Translations under genes and position numbers: made by a program | Assembly: GCA_046160485.1 (NCBI GenBank) | Contig: JBJXGV010000012.1 | Location: 248,001-312,000, forward strand | Source: JBJXGV01 sp046160485 | GTDB lineage: Bacteria > Orphanbacterota > Orphanbacteria > JBJXGV01 | DNA length: 64,000 nucleotides | Direction: 5' to 3' | Shown here: positions 45,293 through 53,929 of the stretch, one piece after another | Layout: each line of letters begins with the position of its first letter | Position numbering within the stretch: position 1 is the stretch's first letter | Notes under the pieces: generated by a model | The model's database searches: none | What the model saw: only the letters and a program-made list of their open reading frames with translations | Told to the model about the DNA's origin: nothing

Positions 45293-45309
45293 CATCGCTT
45301 CGCACGAAT

Positions 45310-45323
45310 CGAACGCCCGTACG
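45310..45323. promoter_or_regulatory. CGTACG palindrome, copy 3
   Basis: CGAACGCCCGTACG is an inverted repeat with one mismatched pair around a CC centre. On the - strand it reads CGTACGGGCGTTCG, nearly identical to copy 1. It starts 16 bases past the stop of the large activator gene. Confidence 0.5.
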
Positions 45324-45338
45324 GTTTGCTGGGGAGGG

Positions 45339-48300
45339 TTAGGCTTCCTTGCGAAGCCCGTACTTCTTGATCTTCTTGCGGATCAGACCTTCGGAGCAGT
45401 GAAGATGCCGCGCCGCCTCTGCCTTCACCCAGCCGCAGCGACGCAGCGCACCGAGCAGCACGTCCCGCTCGGCCCGATCGATCTCCTCGCGGATGCTCTT
45501 CTTGGGCCCGGCGGGCGCGGGATTCCCGCTCCATGCGACGATCGTCGAGGAGAAATCATCGCGTCGAATCAGGTTCCCGCGCGCGAGCGCCAGGGCGAGC
45601 GCTTGCTGAAGTTCACGATCGAGCTGCCGTACGTTCCCTGGCCAGGAGTAACCCTGGAGCATTTCGAGCGCGTCCGGCGTAATAGAGAGCGTCCCTTTGC
45701 GGAAGAGGCGTTCGCACCGGCGAAGGAAGTGATCGACGAGGTCGGGGATGTCGCCAAGCCGATCCCGTAGCGGCGGGAGCTGAATCTGGAGACCCTGCAA
45801 ACGATAGAAAAGATCCGCGCGGAATGTTCCCGCGCGGACTTTGGCTTGGAGATCCGCATTGGTCGCGGAAATGATCCGCGCGTCGGTGTGGATCTCCTTC
45901 TGGCCGCCCACCCGGGTCAACGTGAGTTCTTGGAGCACGCGCAACAATTTCAACTGCACGCTCTCGGGGATTTCACCGATCTCGTCGAGTAGTAGCGTGC
46001 CGCCGTTGGCCCGTTCGAAGATCCCCGCGCGTGCGAACCGCGCGCCGGTGAACGCGCCCTTCTCGTGCCCGAAGAGCTCGCTTTCGATGAGCGATTCGCT
46101 AAACGCCGCGCAATTGACCCGGATGAACGGGCGACTCATCCGCGGACTTCCTTTTTGGATCAGCGTCGCGACCAGTTCCTTTCCTGTGCCGTTCTCGCCT
46201 GTGATGTGCACCGGAATCGGGTCGACTTCCGCCGCGCGAGCGATGAGCTGGTGCACGCGCTGCATCGCCGGGCTTTTTCCGATGAGCGCCTCTTGGCTCC
46301 CGGAATCGCGAAGCGCCGACTCGAGTGCTCGAATCTCGTTCGCGCGCTCGAGCGCGAACGCGGTCTGCACGGCGAACGCCTCGAGGAACCGCACGTCGGC
46401 CGGCGAGAAGCGGCGCGTTCTGCGGCGATTGTCGACGTAAACGAAGCCGAGCGTTCGTCCGCTCACTCGCAACGGCGCGCAAATGACCGAGAGAATATTG
46501 TGCGCGATCACGCTCGGGGCGTCGCGAAAGCGAGCGTCATCGATCGCGCGCTCCGAGGAGATCCCGTGCGCGTCTTGCCCCGCAACCGCGAGAACGCGGC
46601 GCGAGACGCGGGCCAGCTCGGTTGCGAACTCCGGCGAAATATCGCGAGCCGCGCGGATCTCGAACTCGTCGCGTCCGTCGACCGCGTAGAGAACGACGAA
46701 TCCGCGTTCCGCGTTGACGTGATCGATCGCGTTGTCGAGCATCGTTCGCAATAGCAGATCGGGCTCGCGTATCGAAGCGACAATCCCCATGACGCGGCAG
46801 ATTGCCTCGAAATTCTCCGCACCTTCGGCGTCTATGGAGGCAAGACGGGATAGACGTTCGTCGATCGCATCGAGGCGGCGCGCGATACCGCACGCCGCGA
46901 AAATCTCCCGGGCCTCGGTGAATGCCGCGCGCGCGCGACGCTGACGCCCGAGGCGCTCCTCGAGATCGCCGATGAGGAGAAGCGCACACGCCGACTCGTA
47001 GGTATCGGACGCTTCCCTCGCCCGAGCGACGGAACGCTTCGCCTCGGCGAGCGCCGGTTCCATGTTCCCGCTGAAGAGCAGCAACTCGGCGGCCGCACGC
47101 GCGAGGACCGCTTCGACCACACCGCTGGGCGCCGACTTGAGCAGTCGTTCGGCATCGAGGATGGAGGCGCGAGCGTCGTCGGGCCGGCCGCAAGCGAGCT
47201 GCGCGAACGCGAGGCGCGCCCGGACCTCGATCGTCCAATCGTCGTACGGGCTCGCCGCGAACGCTTCGGCGGCTTCGGCTAGCACCGGCGCAGCCAAACC
47301 GGCGTTACCCCGCTCGACAAGTAGGAAGCCGCTGTTGCGCTGCGCCACGAGGCGGTTGCGCGCATCGCCGATGCGTTCGGCGAGAACGCGCCCGAGTTCG
47401 TACTCCTCCTCGGCTCGCTCCCAGTCTTGGCGTTTGACCGAGAGTTCGCCCAATAGAAAATGCGAGACGATTTCATTGGCGGTGTCGCCCGAGGAACGCG
47501 TCAGCTCGCGCCCGTTCATGTACGCTTGTTCCGCTGCGGTCCAATCCCCCTGTCCTTCGAGCAGCGTACCGCGCGTTAGAAGAAGCGCTCCGTTAAGCTG
47601 CGCGCGGCCCAGCGCGCGATTCTCCTCGATTGCCCACTCCACGACGCCGAGCGCTTCGGGCGCGCGGCCGAGCTGCTTGAGTAGAATCGCGCGTTCGAGC
47701 GCCGAGTTGACGAGGAGGACCGAGAGGCCGAGGCGGCGACGAATTTCGTCGCTGCTGTCGCGCAGTTCAAGTGCGCGCGCATACCGGCCCTTCTTCCGCT
47801 CGACGATCGAGAGGTGCGCGAGAATCAACGCCTCGCACTGCGGATCCTTTCCTTGCGCGATCGGTAACGCGCGCGATAGGTACTCGTGGGCCCCGTCGAG
47901 GTCTCCGCGCAAGAGACAACAGACCGCGAGTTCGTTGAGCGCCTCGGCCTTATACGGCGAAGCCTCGGGAATGAACCGGAGGGCCACGCGCAGTCGTGAC
48001 ACCGCCCGTGCATAGTCGCCCGACTTCCAGAGCGCCCGGCCGAACTCGATGAGAATCTCCGCGCGATGGCGAGCGCCCGATAACTTCGGCACGGCAAGAC
48101 GAGCCGCGTCTTCGAGAACGGGCACGGCCTCGGCGTGACGGCCGGCGCGACCGAGCGCCTCTCCCTTCGCTCGTAGGACGTCGATACGCTCGAGCTGTTG
48201 CGTAGGCGGCGTGCCCTTTCGCGGAGGCGCGTCCGCGAGTGCGCCGCTCCGAGAGAGCGAGTCGAGCGCGGCGTCGCAGCACGTGATCGCCTCGTCGAAG

Positions 48301-50504
48301 CGACCGATCTCTGCGCAGAGCCGCGCGAACTGCACCTTCGCACTCAACGATTCCTCGCCGAGGCGGAGCGCTTGCCCAAGCAACGCGTGGGCGCGCTCGA
48401 ACGCGAGCCGGGCCAACGCGTCGCTCGCGCCGCGGCGAAGATGCGCCCGCGCGCGCGCCGGCTCTCCGCAGCCCATCGCGTGATCGGCGAGACGTTCCTC
48501 GGCGACGACGACGCCCGACCGCCAACGCGCCTCGAGATGCTCGAGCGCGCGAAAATGGAGGCTTCGCCGATCGGCATCGCTCAGGTTATCGAGGAAAGCG
48601 GCGCGCGTCGTCTGGCGCGACCATGAGAACTCGGATCCTCCGGGCCCCTCGCGGCGAACGATGCAGTACGCGGAGCACGCGTCATCCAACGCGCGCGCCA
48701 AATCGACGGGGTCTCTCTCGCGAAACGCCAGGAGCAAATCCGCTTCGAACGAATACGAGAAGATCGCGGCATCCGAGAGGACCGCGCGCGTGTGCTCGTC
48801 GAGCCGCGCGATCTCCGCGTCGAGCAACTCCGGGGCGACGAGCGTTCCAATCACGTCACGGTCGTATGTCCATCCGGACGGGATCAGCCGAAACGCGCCA
48901 CGCGTGTCGAGTTGCGAAAGAGCGAGAGAGAGGCCCAGCGGGTTTCCGCCGGTGTGCCGCAGAAGGTCGGAAAGCAGTCCGTCGGGTAGGCGCCCGGAGC
49001 CGAGCGCTTCCGTCAGAAAGCGTCCGGTCTCGGATTCATCGAGCGGGAGTAGCGTTCGAGTCGCGATGCAGGAAGCGTTTGCCGCGTGCGACGAGAGCGC
49101 CCTCCACGCGGGTTCGTCCGTGGCCGCGATAACGGCCACGCCCGGTACGCTCTTTCGCTGCGTCAGAAAACTCATGAAGGCCACGGATTCCGTGTCGAGC
49201 AGATGTGCGTCGTCGACGATGAGCACGAGCGGAGCGCCCCCGCCGAAAGAAACGAAGCGGTCCGCCAGGCGTCGATGCCGCTGCGCACGCCGCACGTCCG
49301 TCGCCGACCCCGCGTCACGCCGCGAGTCGCCGAACTCCGCGCGCGACGCGTTCGCCGTGTCGCGTTCCGTCATTCCGTCCCGATCACGTTTTCCCATGAG
49401 ATCTGGGTGGGTGGAGGTCGCGTCCGCGAGCGACGCCGCGGTGTTCGAGTCGATGGCGGCGAGAATCCCGGGAAACTGTGGGGCGTCGCAGCGAATCACG
49501 CGCGCGCCGTCGAGCGCGAGTCGCGACGCCGCGTGGTTGAGCAGGCGCGTCTTCCCAACACCTCTCTCGCCGGCGAACACCAGCACTCGCGTTCCATTCT
49601 GATTCGCGTCGCTGGCGACCTCGCGGATTGCGTCCAACTCAGCTTGCCGCGCCACGAACGACGTCGGCGACGCGGAGCGGACGGACGCGGATTGGTGAGA
49701 GGAATCGATCATCGACAGGAACGCGCCTGCCGTGGCGGGCCGATCGTTCGGCTCGCTCCGCAGAAGTAGAGAAATCGCGTTCGCGAGATCCTCAGGCAGA
49801 TCGGGCCGCGCGATCGCCAGGTCCCACGGCGCGAGCGGAGCTTCCCCCGGCGACGCCGGATACGGCGATCTCGAGGACGGAGGAAATCCGGTGGCGAACG
49901 TCCAGAGGGTCGCGCCGAGCGAATAGAGATCCGACTGGGCGCTCGCGGGAGCGCCGAACCACTTCTCCGGCGCGAGAAACCCGGCCGATCCCGTGATCAG
50001 CGGCACGTCGCTCCCGCTTCCGGCCAGACGCGCGAGCCCGAAATCGGCGACGCGAAGATCGAGCGCTCGGGCGGGCTTCACCGACGAAAGAGAAATCAGC
50101 AGATTCGCCGGCTTGATATCGCCGTGAACAACCCGGCGGCGCTCGAGATGATCAAGCGCGTGCGCGCATCGCCGCGCGACGTCGCGCAACACATTGGGGT
50201 CGCGGCACGCGTCGACTACCGCGCCGGTCGGCGCGGAGTTCACGCGATCCATCACGAAAAACGGGCGACCTCGGTCGGCGGTACCGAAATCGTGAACGCG
50301 GAGTATCGCCGGTTGAGAGAGAGAGGAGAGAATGTCGAACTCGAACGCCAGGCGCGCCGCCCACGACTCGTCTTGGAAGTCACGGAGCCGCTTCAGCGCA
50401 AGCACGACGCCGCTGAAGCGGTCGCGCACTTCGAGGATCTCGTTCGGTCCCGATCCGCCGATGACACCCAGCGGCTCGTACCGTCCCGCGATTGGGCGAC
50501 CCAA
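45339..50504 (-). CDS. Protein kinase-NTPase-TPR-GAF-sigma54 activator-Fis fusion
   Basis: A 1721-residue one-protein signalling chain. Residues ~8-270: Ser/Thr kinase with ALKRL lysine, catalytic HGDIKPAN (~125-132) and ADFGLA (~151-156); the Gly loop reads GGSGPN. Residues ~280-560: STAND/AAA-like NTPase with GERGVGKT (~310). Residues ~680-1220: TPR-like helical repeats. Residues ~1240-1390: GAF sensor. Residues ~1405-1640: sigma54 AAA+ domain with GENGTGKE (~1432), an intact GAFTGA (~1483) and TLLLDEIGEI. Residues ~1675-1721: Fis-type helix-turn-helix (AEAARHLHCSEGLIRKKIKKYG). It should integrate signals and activate sigma54 promoters. The start is TTG with GAGGAG about 8 bases upstream, 15 bases after trxA. 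Confidence 0.92.
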   Translation of the reverse strand: MGRPIAGRYEPLGVIGGSGPNEILEVRDRFSGVVLALKRLRDFQDESWAARLAFEFDILSSLSQPAILRVHDFGTADRGRPFFVMDRVNSAPTGAVVDACRDPNVLRDVARRCAHALDHLERRRVVHGDIKPANLLISLSSVKPARALDLRVADFGLARLAGSGSDVPLITGSAGFLAPEKWFGAPASAQSDLYSLGATLWTFATGFPPSSRSPYPASPGEAPLAPWDLAIARPDLPEDLANAISLLLRSEPNDRPATAGAFLSMIDSSHQSASVRSASPTSFVARQAELDAIREVASDANQNGTRVLVFAGERGVGKTRLLNHAASRLALDGARVIRCDAPQFPGILAAIDSNTAASLADATSTHPDLMGKRDRDGMTERDTANASRAEFGDSRRDAGSATDVRRAQRHRRLADRFVSFGGGAPLVLIVDDAHLLDTESVAFMSFLTQRKSVPGVAVIAATDEPAWRALSSHAANASCIATRTLLPLDESETGRFLTEALGSGRLPDGLLSDLLRHTGGNPLGLSLALSQLDTRGAFRLIPSGWTYDRDVIGTLVAPELLDAEIARLDEHTRAVLSDAAIFSYSFEADLLLAFRERDPVDLARALDDACSAYCIVRREGPGGSEFSWSRQTTRAAFLDNLSDADRRSLHFRALEHLEARWRSGVVVAEERLADHAMGCGEPARARAHLRRGASDALARLAFERAHALLGQALRLGEESLSAKVQFARLCAEIGRFDEAITCCDAALDSLSRSGALADAPPRKGTPPTQQLERIDVLRAKGEALGRAGRHAEAVPVLEDAARLAVPKLSGARHRAEILIEFGRALWKSGDYARAVSRLRVALRFIPEASPYKAEALNELAVCCLLRGDLDGAHEYLSRALPIAQGKDPQCEALILAHLSIVERKKGRYARALELRDSSDEIRRRLGLSVLLVNSALERAILLKQLGRAPEALGVVEWAIEENRALGRAQLNGALLLTRGTLLEGQGDWTAAEQAYMNGRELTRSSGDTANEIVSHFLLGELSVKRQDWERAEEEYELGRVLAERIGDARNRLVAQRNSGFLLVERGNAGLAAPVLAEAAEAFAASPYDDWTIEVRARLAFAQLACGRPDDARASILDAERLLKSAPSGVVEAVLARAAAELLLFSGNMEPALAEAKRSVARAREASDTYESACALLLIGDLEERLGRQRRARAAFTEAREIFAACGIARRLDAIDERLSRLASIDAEGAENFEAICRVMGIVASIREPDLLLRTMLDNAIDHVNAERGFVVLYAVDGRDEFEIRAARDISPEFATELARVSRRVLAVAGQDAHGISSERAIDDARFRDAPSVIAHNILSVICAPLRVSGRTLGFVYVDNRRRTRRFSPADVRFLEAFAVQTAFALERANEIRALESALRDSGSQEALIGKSPAMQRVHQLIARAAEVDPIPVHITGENGTGKELVATLIQKGSPRMSRPFIRVNCAAFSESLIESELFGHEKGAFTGARFARAGIFERANGGTLLLDEIGEIPESVQLKLLRVLQELTLTRVGGQKEIHTDARIISATNADLQAKVRAGTFRADLFYRLQGLQIQLPPLRDRLGDIPDLVDHFLRRCERLFRKGTLSITPDALEMLQGYSWPGNVRQLDRELQQALALALARGNLIRRDDFSSTIVAWSGNPAPAGPKKSIREEIDRAERDVLLGALRRCGWVKAEAARHLHCSEGLIRKKIKKYGLRKEA

Positions 50505-50519
50505 GCGACTCGCGCTCCT

Positions 50520-50855
50520 CTACTGCTTGATTTGGTCCTCGATCCTCTTCTTGATGTTCTGCTTTGCGTCGACACCGATCACCGTGTCGACGACGCGGCC
50601 ATCGTTGAAGAACAACAGCGTCGGAATGCTTCGAATGCCGAACCTTTCCGCGAGCATCTGATTCGAGTCGATGTCGACCTTCGCGATCTTGGCGCGTCCC
50701 GAGAATTCCGTGGCGAGTTCTTCGAGCATCGGGGCGATCCGCTTGCAGGGGCCACACCATTCCGCCCAAAAGTCGACGACGACGGGCTGCGTTGATTGAA
50801 CCACCTCGGCGTCGAAAGTTGCCTCCGTGACTTCCATCGTGTTCTTACCAGCCAT
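50520..50855 (-). CDS. trxA: Thioredoxin
   Basis: A 111-residue thioredoxin with the canonical WCGPC active site (Cys34, Cys37), the buried Asp28 in VVVDFWAEW and the cis-Pro in RSIPTLLFF. It is a general cytosolic disulfide reductase. A strong AAAGGAG ribosome binding site precedes the ATG. The gene is first in the transcript that continues into the kinase-activator fusion with a 15-base gap. Confidence 0.96.
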   Translation of the reverse strand: MAGKNTMEVTEATFDAEVVQSTQPVVVDFWAEWCGPCKRIAPMLEELATEFSGRAKIAKVDIDSNQMLAERFGIRSIPTLLFFNDGRVVDTVIGVDAKQNIKKRIEDQIKQ

Positions 50856-50955
50856 TGCAATTAACTCCTTTCAATCTTTTCAGTTGCGTCGTGTCGGCCA
50901 TGTCGACGGCGGGTTCGCCCGCCCGATCTTGTGAGTCCGTTCTAGCGTGCGGGCC

Positions 50956-50984
50956 ATGTTACGAGACGCTCCGGTGAGCGTCAA
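50956..50984 (-). promoter_or_regulatory. Sigma70-type promoter of trxA
   Basis: On the - strand TTGACG (50979-50984) and TAACAT (50956-50961) are separated by 17 bases. This is a good housekeeping match in an otherwise GC-rich region and points at trxA, giving a leader of about 94 bases. Confidence 0.6.
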
Positions 50985-51027
50985 GGCGACTGGACTACGA
51001 ACTGTTTCCCACAATTTTTCCCGGTGC

Positions 51028-51057
51028 TTGCATTCATTTTCGGGCACCTGTTATAGT
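51028..51057 (+). promoter_or_regulatory. Sigma70-type promoter of the candidate small RNA
   Basis: TTGCAT (51028-51033) and TATAGT (51052-51057) are 18 bases apart on the + strand. The predicted start at ~51064 coincides with the base of the closing stem of the RNA. Confidence 0.55.
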
Positions 51058-51063
51058 TTTCGG

Positions 51064-51198
51064 CGAAAGGTGCGTCCTGCACAATCGTGATCTTTCGGCA
51101 CCTCGAATCATCCGTATGGGTCAAATCCGATTTGCCCCTGGGTTCCAGAGGATTCGGGACACGATGAACCGCGGGGAGCACCTTTCTCTTTTTTTTTT
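51064..51198 (+). ncRNA. Candidate structured small RNA (~130 nt)
   Basis: The ends pair perfectly: GAAAGGTGC (51065-51073) with GCACCTTTC (51178-51186), followed by a tail with ten T (51189-51198). Inside, nested helices are ATCGTG (51084-51089) with CACGAT (51160-51165) and CTCGAATC (51102-51109) with GATTCGGG (51151-51158, one G-U). Two hairpins top it: 51118-51137 (loop CCG, one bulged T) and 51138-51148 (loop GTT). The result is a long rod ending in a three-way junction. A 12-base one-sided bulge (51090-51101) contains GGCAC, which could compete for the closing stem. The rod shape recalls 6S RNA, but the length is short and no family signature was recognised; the SRP GNRA-type tip is absent. 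Confidence 0.6.
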
Positions 51199-51207
51199 GG
51201 CGCGCCT

Positions 51208-53457
51208 CTAGTTCAAGCGTGAATGCAGTCCCGCCGCGCGCGCGCGAATCCGTTCCGTGAGCATCGTCAGCCGCGCGTCCTCGTGCGCCGTGCGAATCGC
51301 CATCGACAACGCTCGCCTGTCGCCGATCAAGAAAACCCACTCGCGCCCGCGAGTGATCGCGGTGTAGAGAAGATTTCGACGAAGCATTACGAAGTGCTCG
51401 GTGTGGAGCGGCAGGATCACTGCGCGATACTCGCTCCCCTGCGCCTTGTGCACGGAGCACGCGTATGCGAGCGATAGCTCGTCGAGTTCCTCCCACTCGT
51501 ACGTGACAACTCGGCCGTCGAATTCCACGAGGAGTTCTCGCGCATCCTCGTCCGCGTTGGACACACGTCCGACGTCGCCGTTCCAAACTTCCTTCTGGTA
51601 GTTATTTCGAACCTGCATGACTTTGTCGCCGACGCGGAAGACGCCGTCGCCGCGTGCGATCACGCGCCCGGACGGATTGAGCAGTGCCTGAAGCGATTCG
51701 TTGAGGTTGTCGACGCCGAGGACCCCGCGATACATCGGCGACAAGACTTGCAGGTCTCGAAACGGATCGAGCCCGTAATCGCGCACGAGTGTCTCGGCAA
51801 CGAGTCTCTTGAGGGTCGCGAGCGACTCGGCGGGCGCGGCCGATTCGATGAACTGGAAGTCGCGCGTTACCGGCGCAAGCGTCCCGTCGCTCGGAGAATC
51901 GTGTTGGTCCCCGCGCGCCTCCGCGATGGTCTCGATCATCTCGCCGCGATTGACTCGGTGCGCGTTCCTGACGATGAGGCTTCGTTCCGCCTGGCGGTAG
52001 ATCTTGTCGAGGAGGACAACGCGTCCGATGTCGCTTGCGATGATGTCGCGAAGCACGTTGCCGGGACCGACGGGCGGGAGTTGATCGGTGTCGCCGACAA
52101 GCATGAGAAGCGATCCGTTCGGCACCGCGGACGAGAGCGCCTGCATCAGGAGCAGGTCGATCATCGAGGCCTCGTCGACGATGACGACGGAGGCGTCGAT
52201 GAGCCGGGCGGGGCCGCGGCCGAACGCGCCGGTCCGCGGATCCCACTCGAGGAGGCGGTGCAGCGTGCCGGCCGGCCGGCCGGTGGCCTCGGTCAACCGC
52301 TTCGCGGCGCGCCCCGTCGGCGCGGCAAGAATGAAACTCTCGCCGAGACGCTCGAGAAGCCGGATCACCGTGCGCACGAGCGTCGTCTTGCCCGTTCCCG
52401 GGCCGCCGGTAACGATGAGGACGCGTTCGCTGAAGACGGACTCGAGTGCGAGGAGCTGTTGTTCGCCGAGATCGATGCCGCCTTCGATGACCGCCATGCG
52501 CGCGACATCCGTCGCGTTGAGCGGTGGCGTCGAGCGGCGCGCGCTCGCCAACATGCTCAGGTCGTTCGCGACGTCCTCCTCCGCGAGGTCGAAATGCGGG
52601 AGGAAAAGTAGCGATCCGCGCTCGGCGTCGACGCGTTCGACGAGGCGCCGCGTTTCGAGCAGCCGGCGCGCGGCCCCCTCGCTCAACACGAGATCCGCAT
52701 CGAGGAGTTGCGCGACCTCCGATTCGAGCGTCTCGCGCCCTGCGCAGACGTGCCCTTGGTTCGCCTTCTCGCGGAGGAGAAAGAGCATCCCTGCTTCGAT
52801 GCGCGACGGGTGGTCGGGCGGAACGCCGAGCGAGTGCGCAATGCGATCGGCCGTCTTCCAGCCGATGCCGGTGATCTCTTCGGCCACGGCATACGGATTC
52901 GCGCGGAGCCGCTCGATCGAATGCGAGCCATACGCCTTCCAAATCTTTTGCGCGAGGCGCGCGGAGATGTCGTGGCCCTGCAGGAAGACCATCACCTCAC
53001 GCACGCCGCGCTCGCGCTCCCAACCCTCGCGAATCTTGCGCGCGCGAACCGGGCCGATCCCCTCGACTTCCGTAAGCCGCTCCGGGGAGTCATCGATGAT
53101 CGACAATGTCTGCTCGCCGAATGCGTCGACGATGCGCTTCGCCATCTCGTCGCCGACGCCCGCGCAAACCCCCGACGAGAGGTAGCGCACGAGCCCCTTC
53201 AGCGTCGAAGGCAGCGAGAGCGCGAACTCGTGCGCCTGAAACTGCCGGCCGAAGCGCTTGTCGACGGTCCAGCTCCCGGTGAAACACGCGGACTCGCCCG
53301 GCGAGAGCGGCGGCATGTTGCCGACGACCGGGACGAGCCGCGGCTCGCCCTCGACACGCACGCGGAGAACCGTGAAGCCATTCTCCGGATTCGTGAAGAC
53401 GATCTTCTCGACCGTCCCGACGAGTGTCGCTACCTCGGCCTTCGGGTCCCTCGGCAC
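51208..53457 (-). CDS. recD2: RecD2-type ATP-dependent DNA helicase
   Basis: A 749-residue superfamily 1B helicase. The N-terminal OB-like region (VATLVGTVEKIVFTNPENGFTVL) and helix-hairpin-helix segments (GIGPVRARKIREGW; ITGIGWKTADRIA) are followed by Walker A GGPGTGKTT (~residue 350), the DEAS motif VIVDEASMID and the C-terminal VHKAQGSEY. It unwinds DNA 5' to 3' without RecBC, in repair or mismatch tolerance. The GTG at 53457 lies 8 bases after the ndk stop; the frame extends further but into ndk. It is the last gene of the operon. Confidence 0.93.
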   Translation of the reverse strand: MPRDPKAEVATLVGTVEKIVFTNPENGFTVLRVRVEGEPRLVPVVGNMPPLSPGESACFTGSWTVDKRFGRQFQAHEFALSLPSTLKGLVRYLSSGVCAGVGDEMAKRIVDAFGEQTLSIIDDSPERLTEVEGIGPVRARKIREGWERERGVREVMVFLQGHDISARLAQKIWKAYGSHSIERLRANPYAVAEEITGIGWKTADRIAHSLGVPPDHPSRIEAGMLFLLREKANQGHVCAGRETLESEVAQLLDADLVLSEGAARRLLETRRLVERVDAERGSLLFLPHFDLAEEDVANDLSMLASARRSTPPLNATDVARMAVIEGGIDLGEQQLLALESVFSERVLIVTGGPGTGKTTLVRTVIRLLERLGESFILAAPTGRAAKRLTEATGRPAGTLHRLLEWDPRTGAFGRGPARLIDASVVIVDEASMIDLLLMQALSSAVPNGSLLMLVGDTDQLPPVGPGNVLRDIIASDIGRVVLLDKIYRQAERSLIVRNAHRVNRGEMIETIAEARGDQHDSPSDGTLAPVTRDFQFIESAAPAESLATLKRLVAETLVRDYGLDPFRDLQVLSPMYRGVLGVDNLNESLQALLNPSGRVIARGDGVFRVGDKVMQVRNNYQKEVWNGDVGRVSNADEDARELLVEFDGRVVTYEWEELDELSLAYACSVHKAQGSEYRAVILPLHTEHFVMLRRNLLYTAITRGREWVFLIGDRRALSMAIRTAHEDARLTMLTERIRARAAGLHSRLN

Positions 53458-53464
53458 GAGACGT

Positions 53465-53881
53465 CTAGACCATTCCCGCCGAATCGAAGAAGAATGGAAT
53501 CTCCGTCTGCGCGCTGGCCGGGGAATCGGACGCATGGACCGCGTTCTTCCCCTTGTCCGTGCCGAAGTCCTTGCGAATCGTTCCCGGCGCCGCCTTGAGC
53601 GAATCGGTGTCGCCAATGAAGGCGCGCAAATCGTCGATCGCGTTCTCCTTCTCGAGGACCATCGGGACGCACGGCCCGGAGCACATGAACTCGACGAGGC
53701 CCTCGTAGAACGGCCGACCCTTGTGTACCGCGTAGAACGCTTCGGCCTGCCGCGGCGCGAGCCGCGTCATGCGAACCGCACAAAGTTTGAACCCGGCGCG
53801 CTGCACGCGCGCGATGATTTCACCCGTGCTCCCGGCGCCGACGGCGTCGGGCTTCACGATCATGAGCGTCTGCTGAATCAT
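53465..53881 (-). CDS. ndk: Nucleoside diphosphate kinase
   Basis: A 138-residue enzyme with the phospho-acceptor His116 in NAVHASDS and the opening TLMIVKPDAV. It balances nucleoside triphosphates by a ping-pong phosphohistidine mechanism. GAAGGAG lies before the ATG. It is 48 bases downstream of sucD, a common pairing that matches GTP/ATP made by succinyl-CoA synthetase. Confidence 0.96.
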   Translation of the reverse strand: MIQQTLMIVKPDAVGAGSTGEIIARVQRAGFKLCAVRMTRLAPRQAEAFYAVHKGRPFYEGLVEFMCSGPCVPMVLEKENAIDDLRAFIGDTDSLKAAPGTIRKDFGTDKGKNAVHASDSPASAQTEIPFFFDSAGMV

Positions 53882-53929
53882 TTCCGTGTCGTCTCCTTCG
53901 AATGCGTGAATCGTGCGAGGGCGGCGGCG

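Larger units (their letters stand above)
44913..45338. other. Gene-free control region between the kinase-activator and the small peptide gene
   Basis: This 426-base stretch is more AT-rich than its surroundings, mainly at 45071-45115 and 45215-45260. It holds three CGTACG-type palindromes (annotated separately). A - strand TAGAAT at 45221-45226 resembles a -10 box but has only a poor -35 (AATAAT, 17-base spacing). A - strand near-match to a sigma54 -24/-12 element at 45063-45077 lacks the essential GC. No hairpin with T-run was found after the large gene's stop at 45339. Confidence 0.5.
50856..51207. other. Intergenic region with trxA promoter and opposing small RNA
   Basis: This 352-base gap lies between the trxA start and the recD2 stop. 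The trxA side carries a ~94-base leader with a GC-rich hairpin (50908-50913 with 50918-50923, four-base loop). The other half encodes the candidate RNA on the + strand. No protein frame with a plausible ribosome binding site was seen. Confidence 0.6.

Noticed and set aside
51064..51198. SRP (4.5S) RNA or a tRNA in the intergenic region
   Set aside because: No GGAA-type tip with the conserved SRP symmetric loop, no T-arm/anticodon arrangement and no CCA end. Kept only as an unclassified structured RNA.
50981..51586. A 201-codon - strand frame covering the intergenic region and the recD2 3' end
   Set aside because: It runs through recD2 in another frame and through the structured RNA; Arg/Thr-rich with no start signal.
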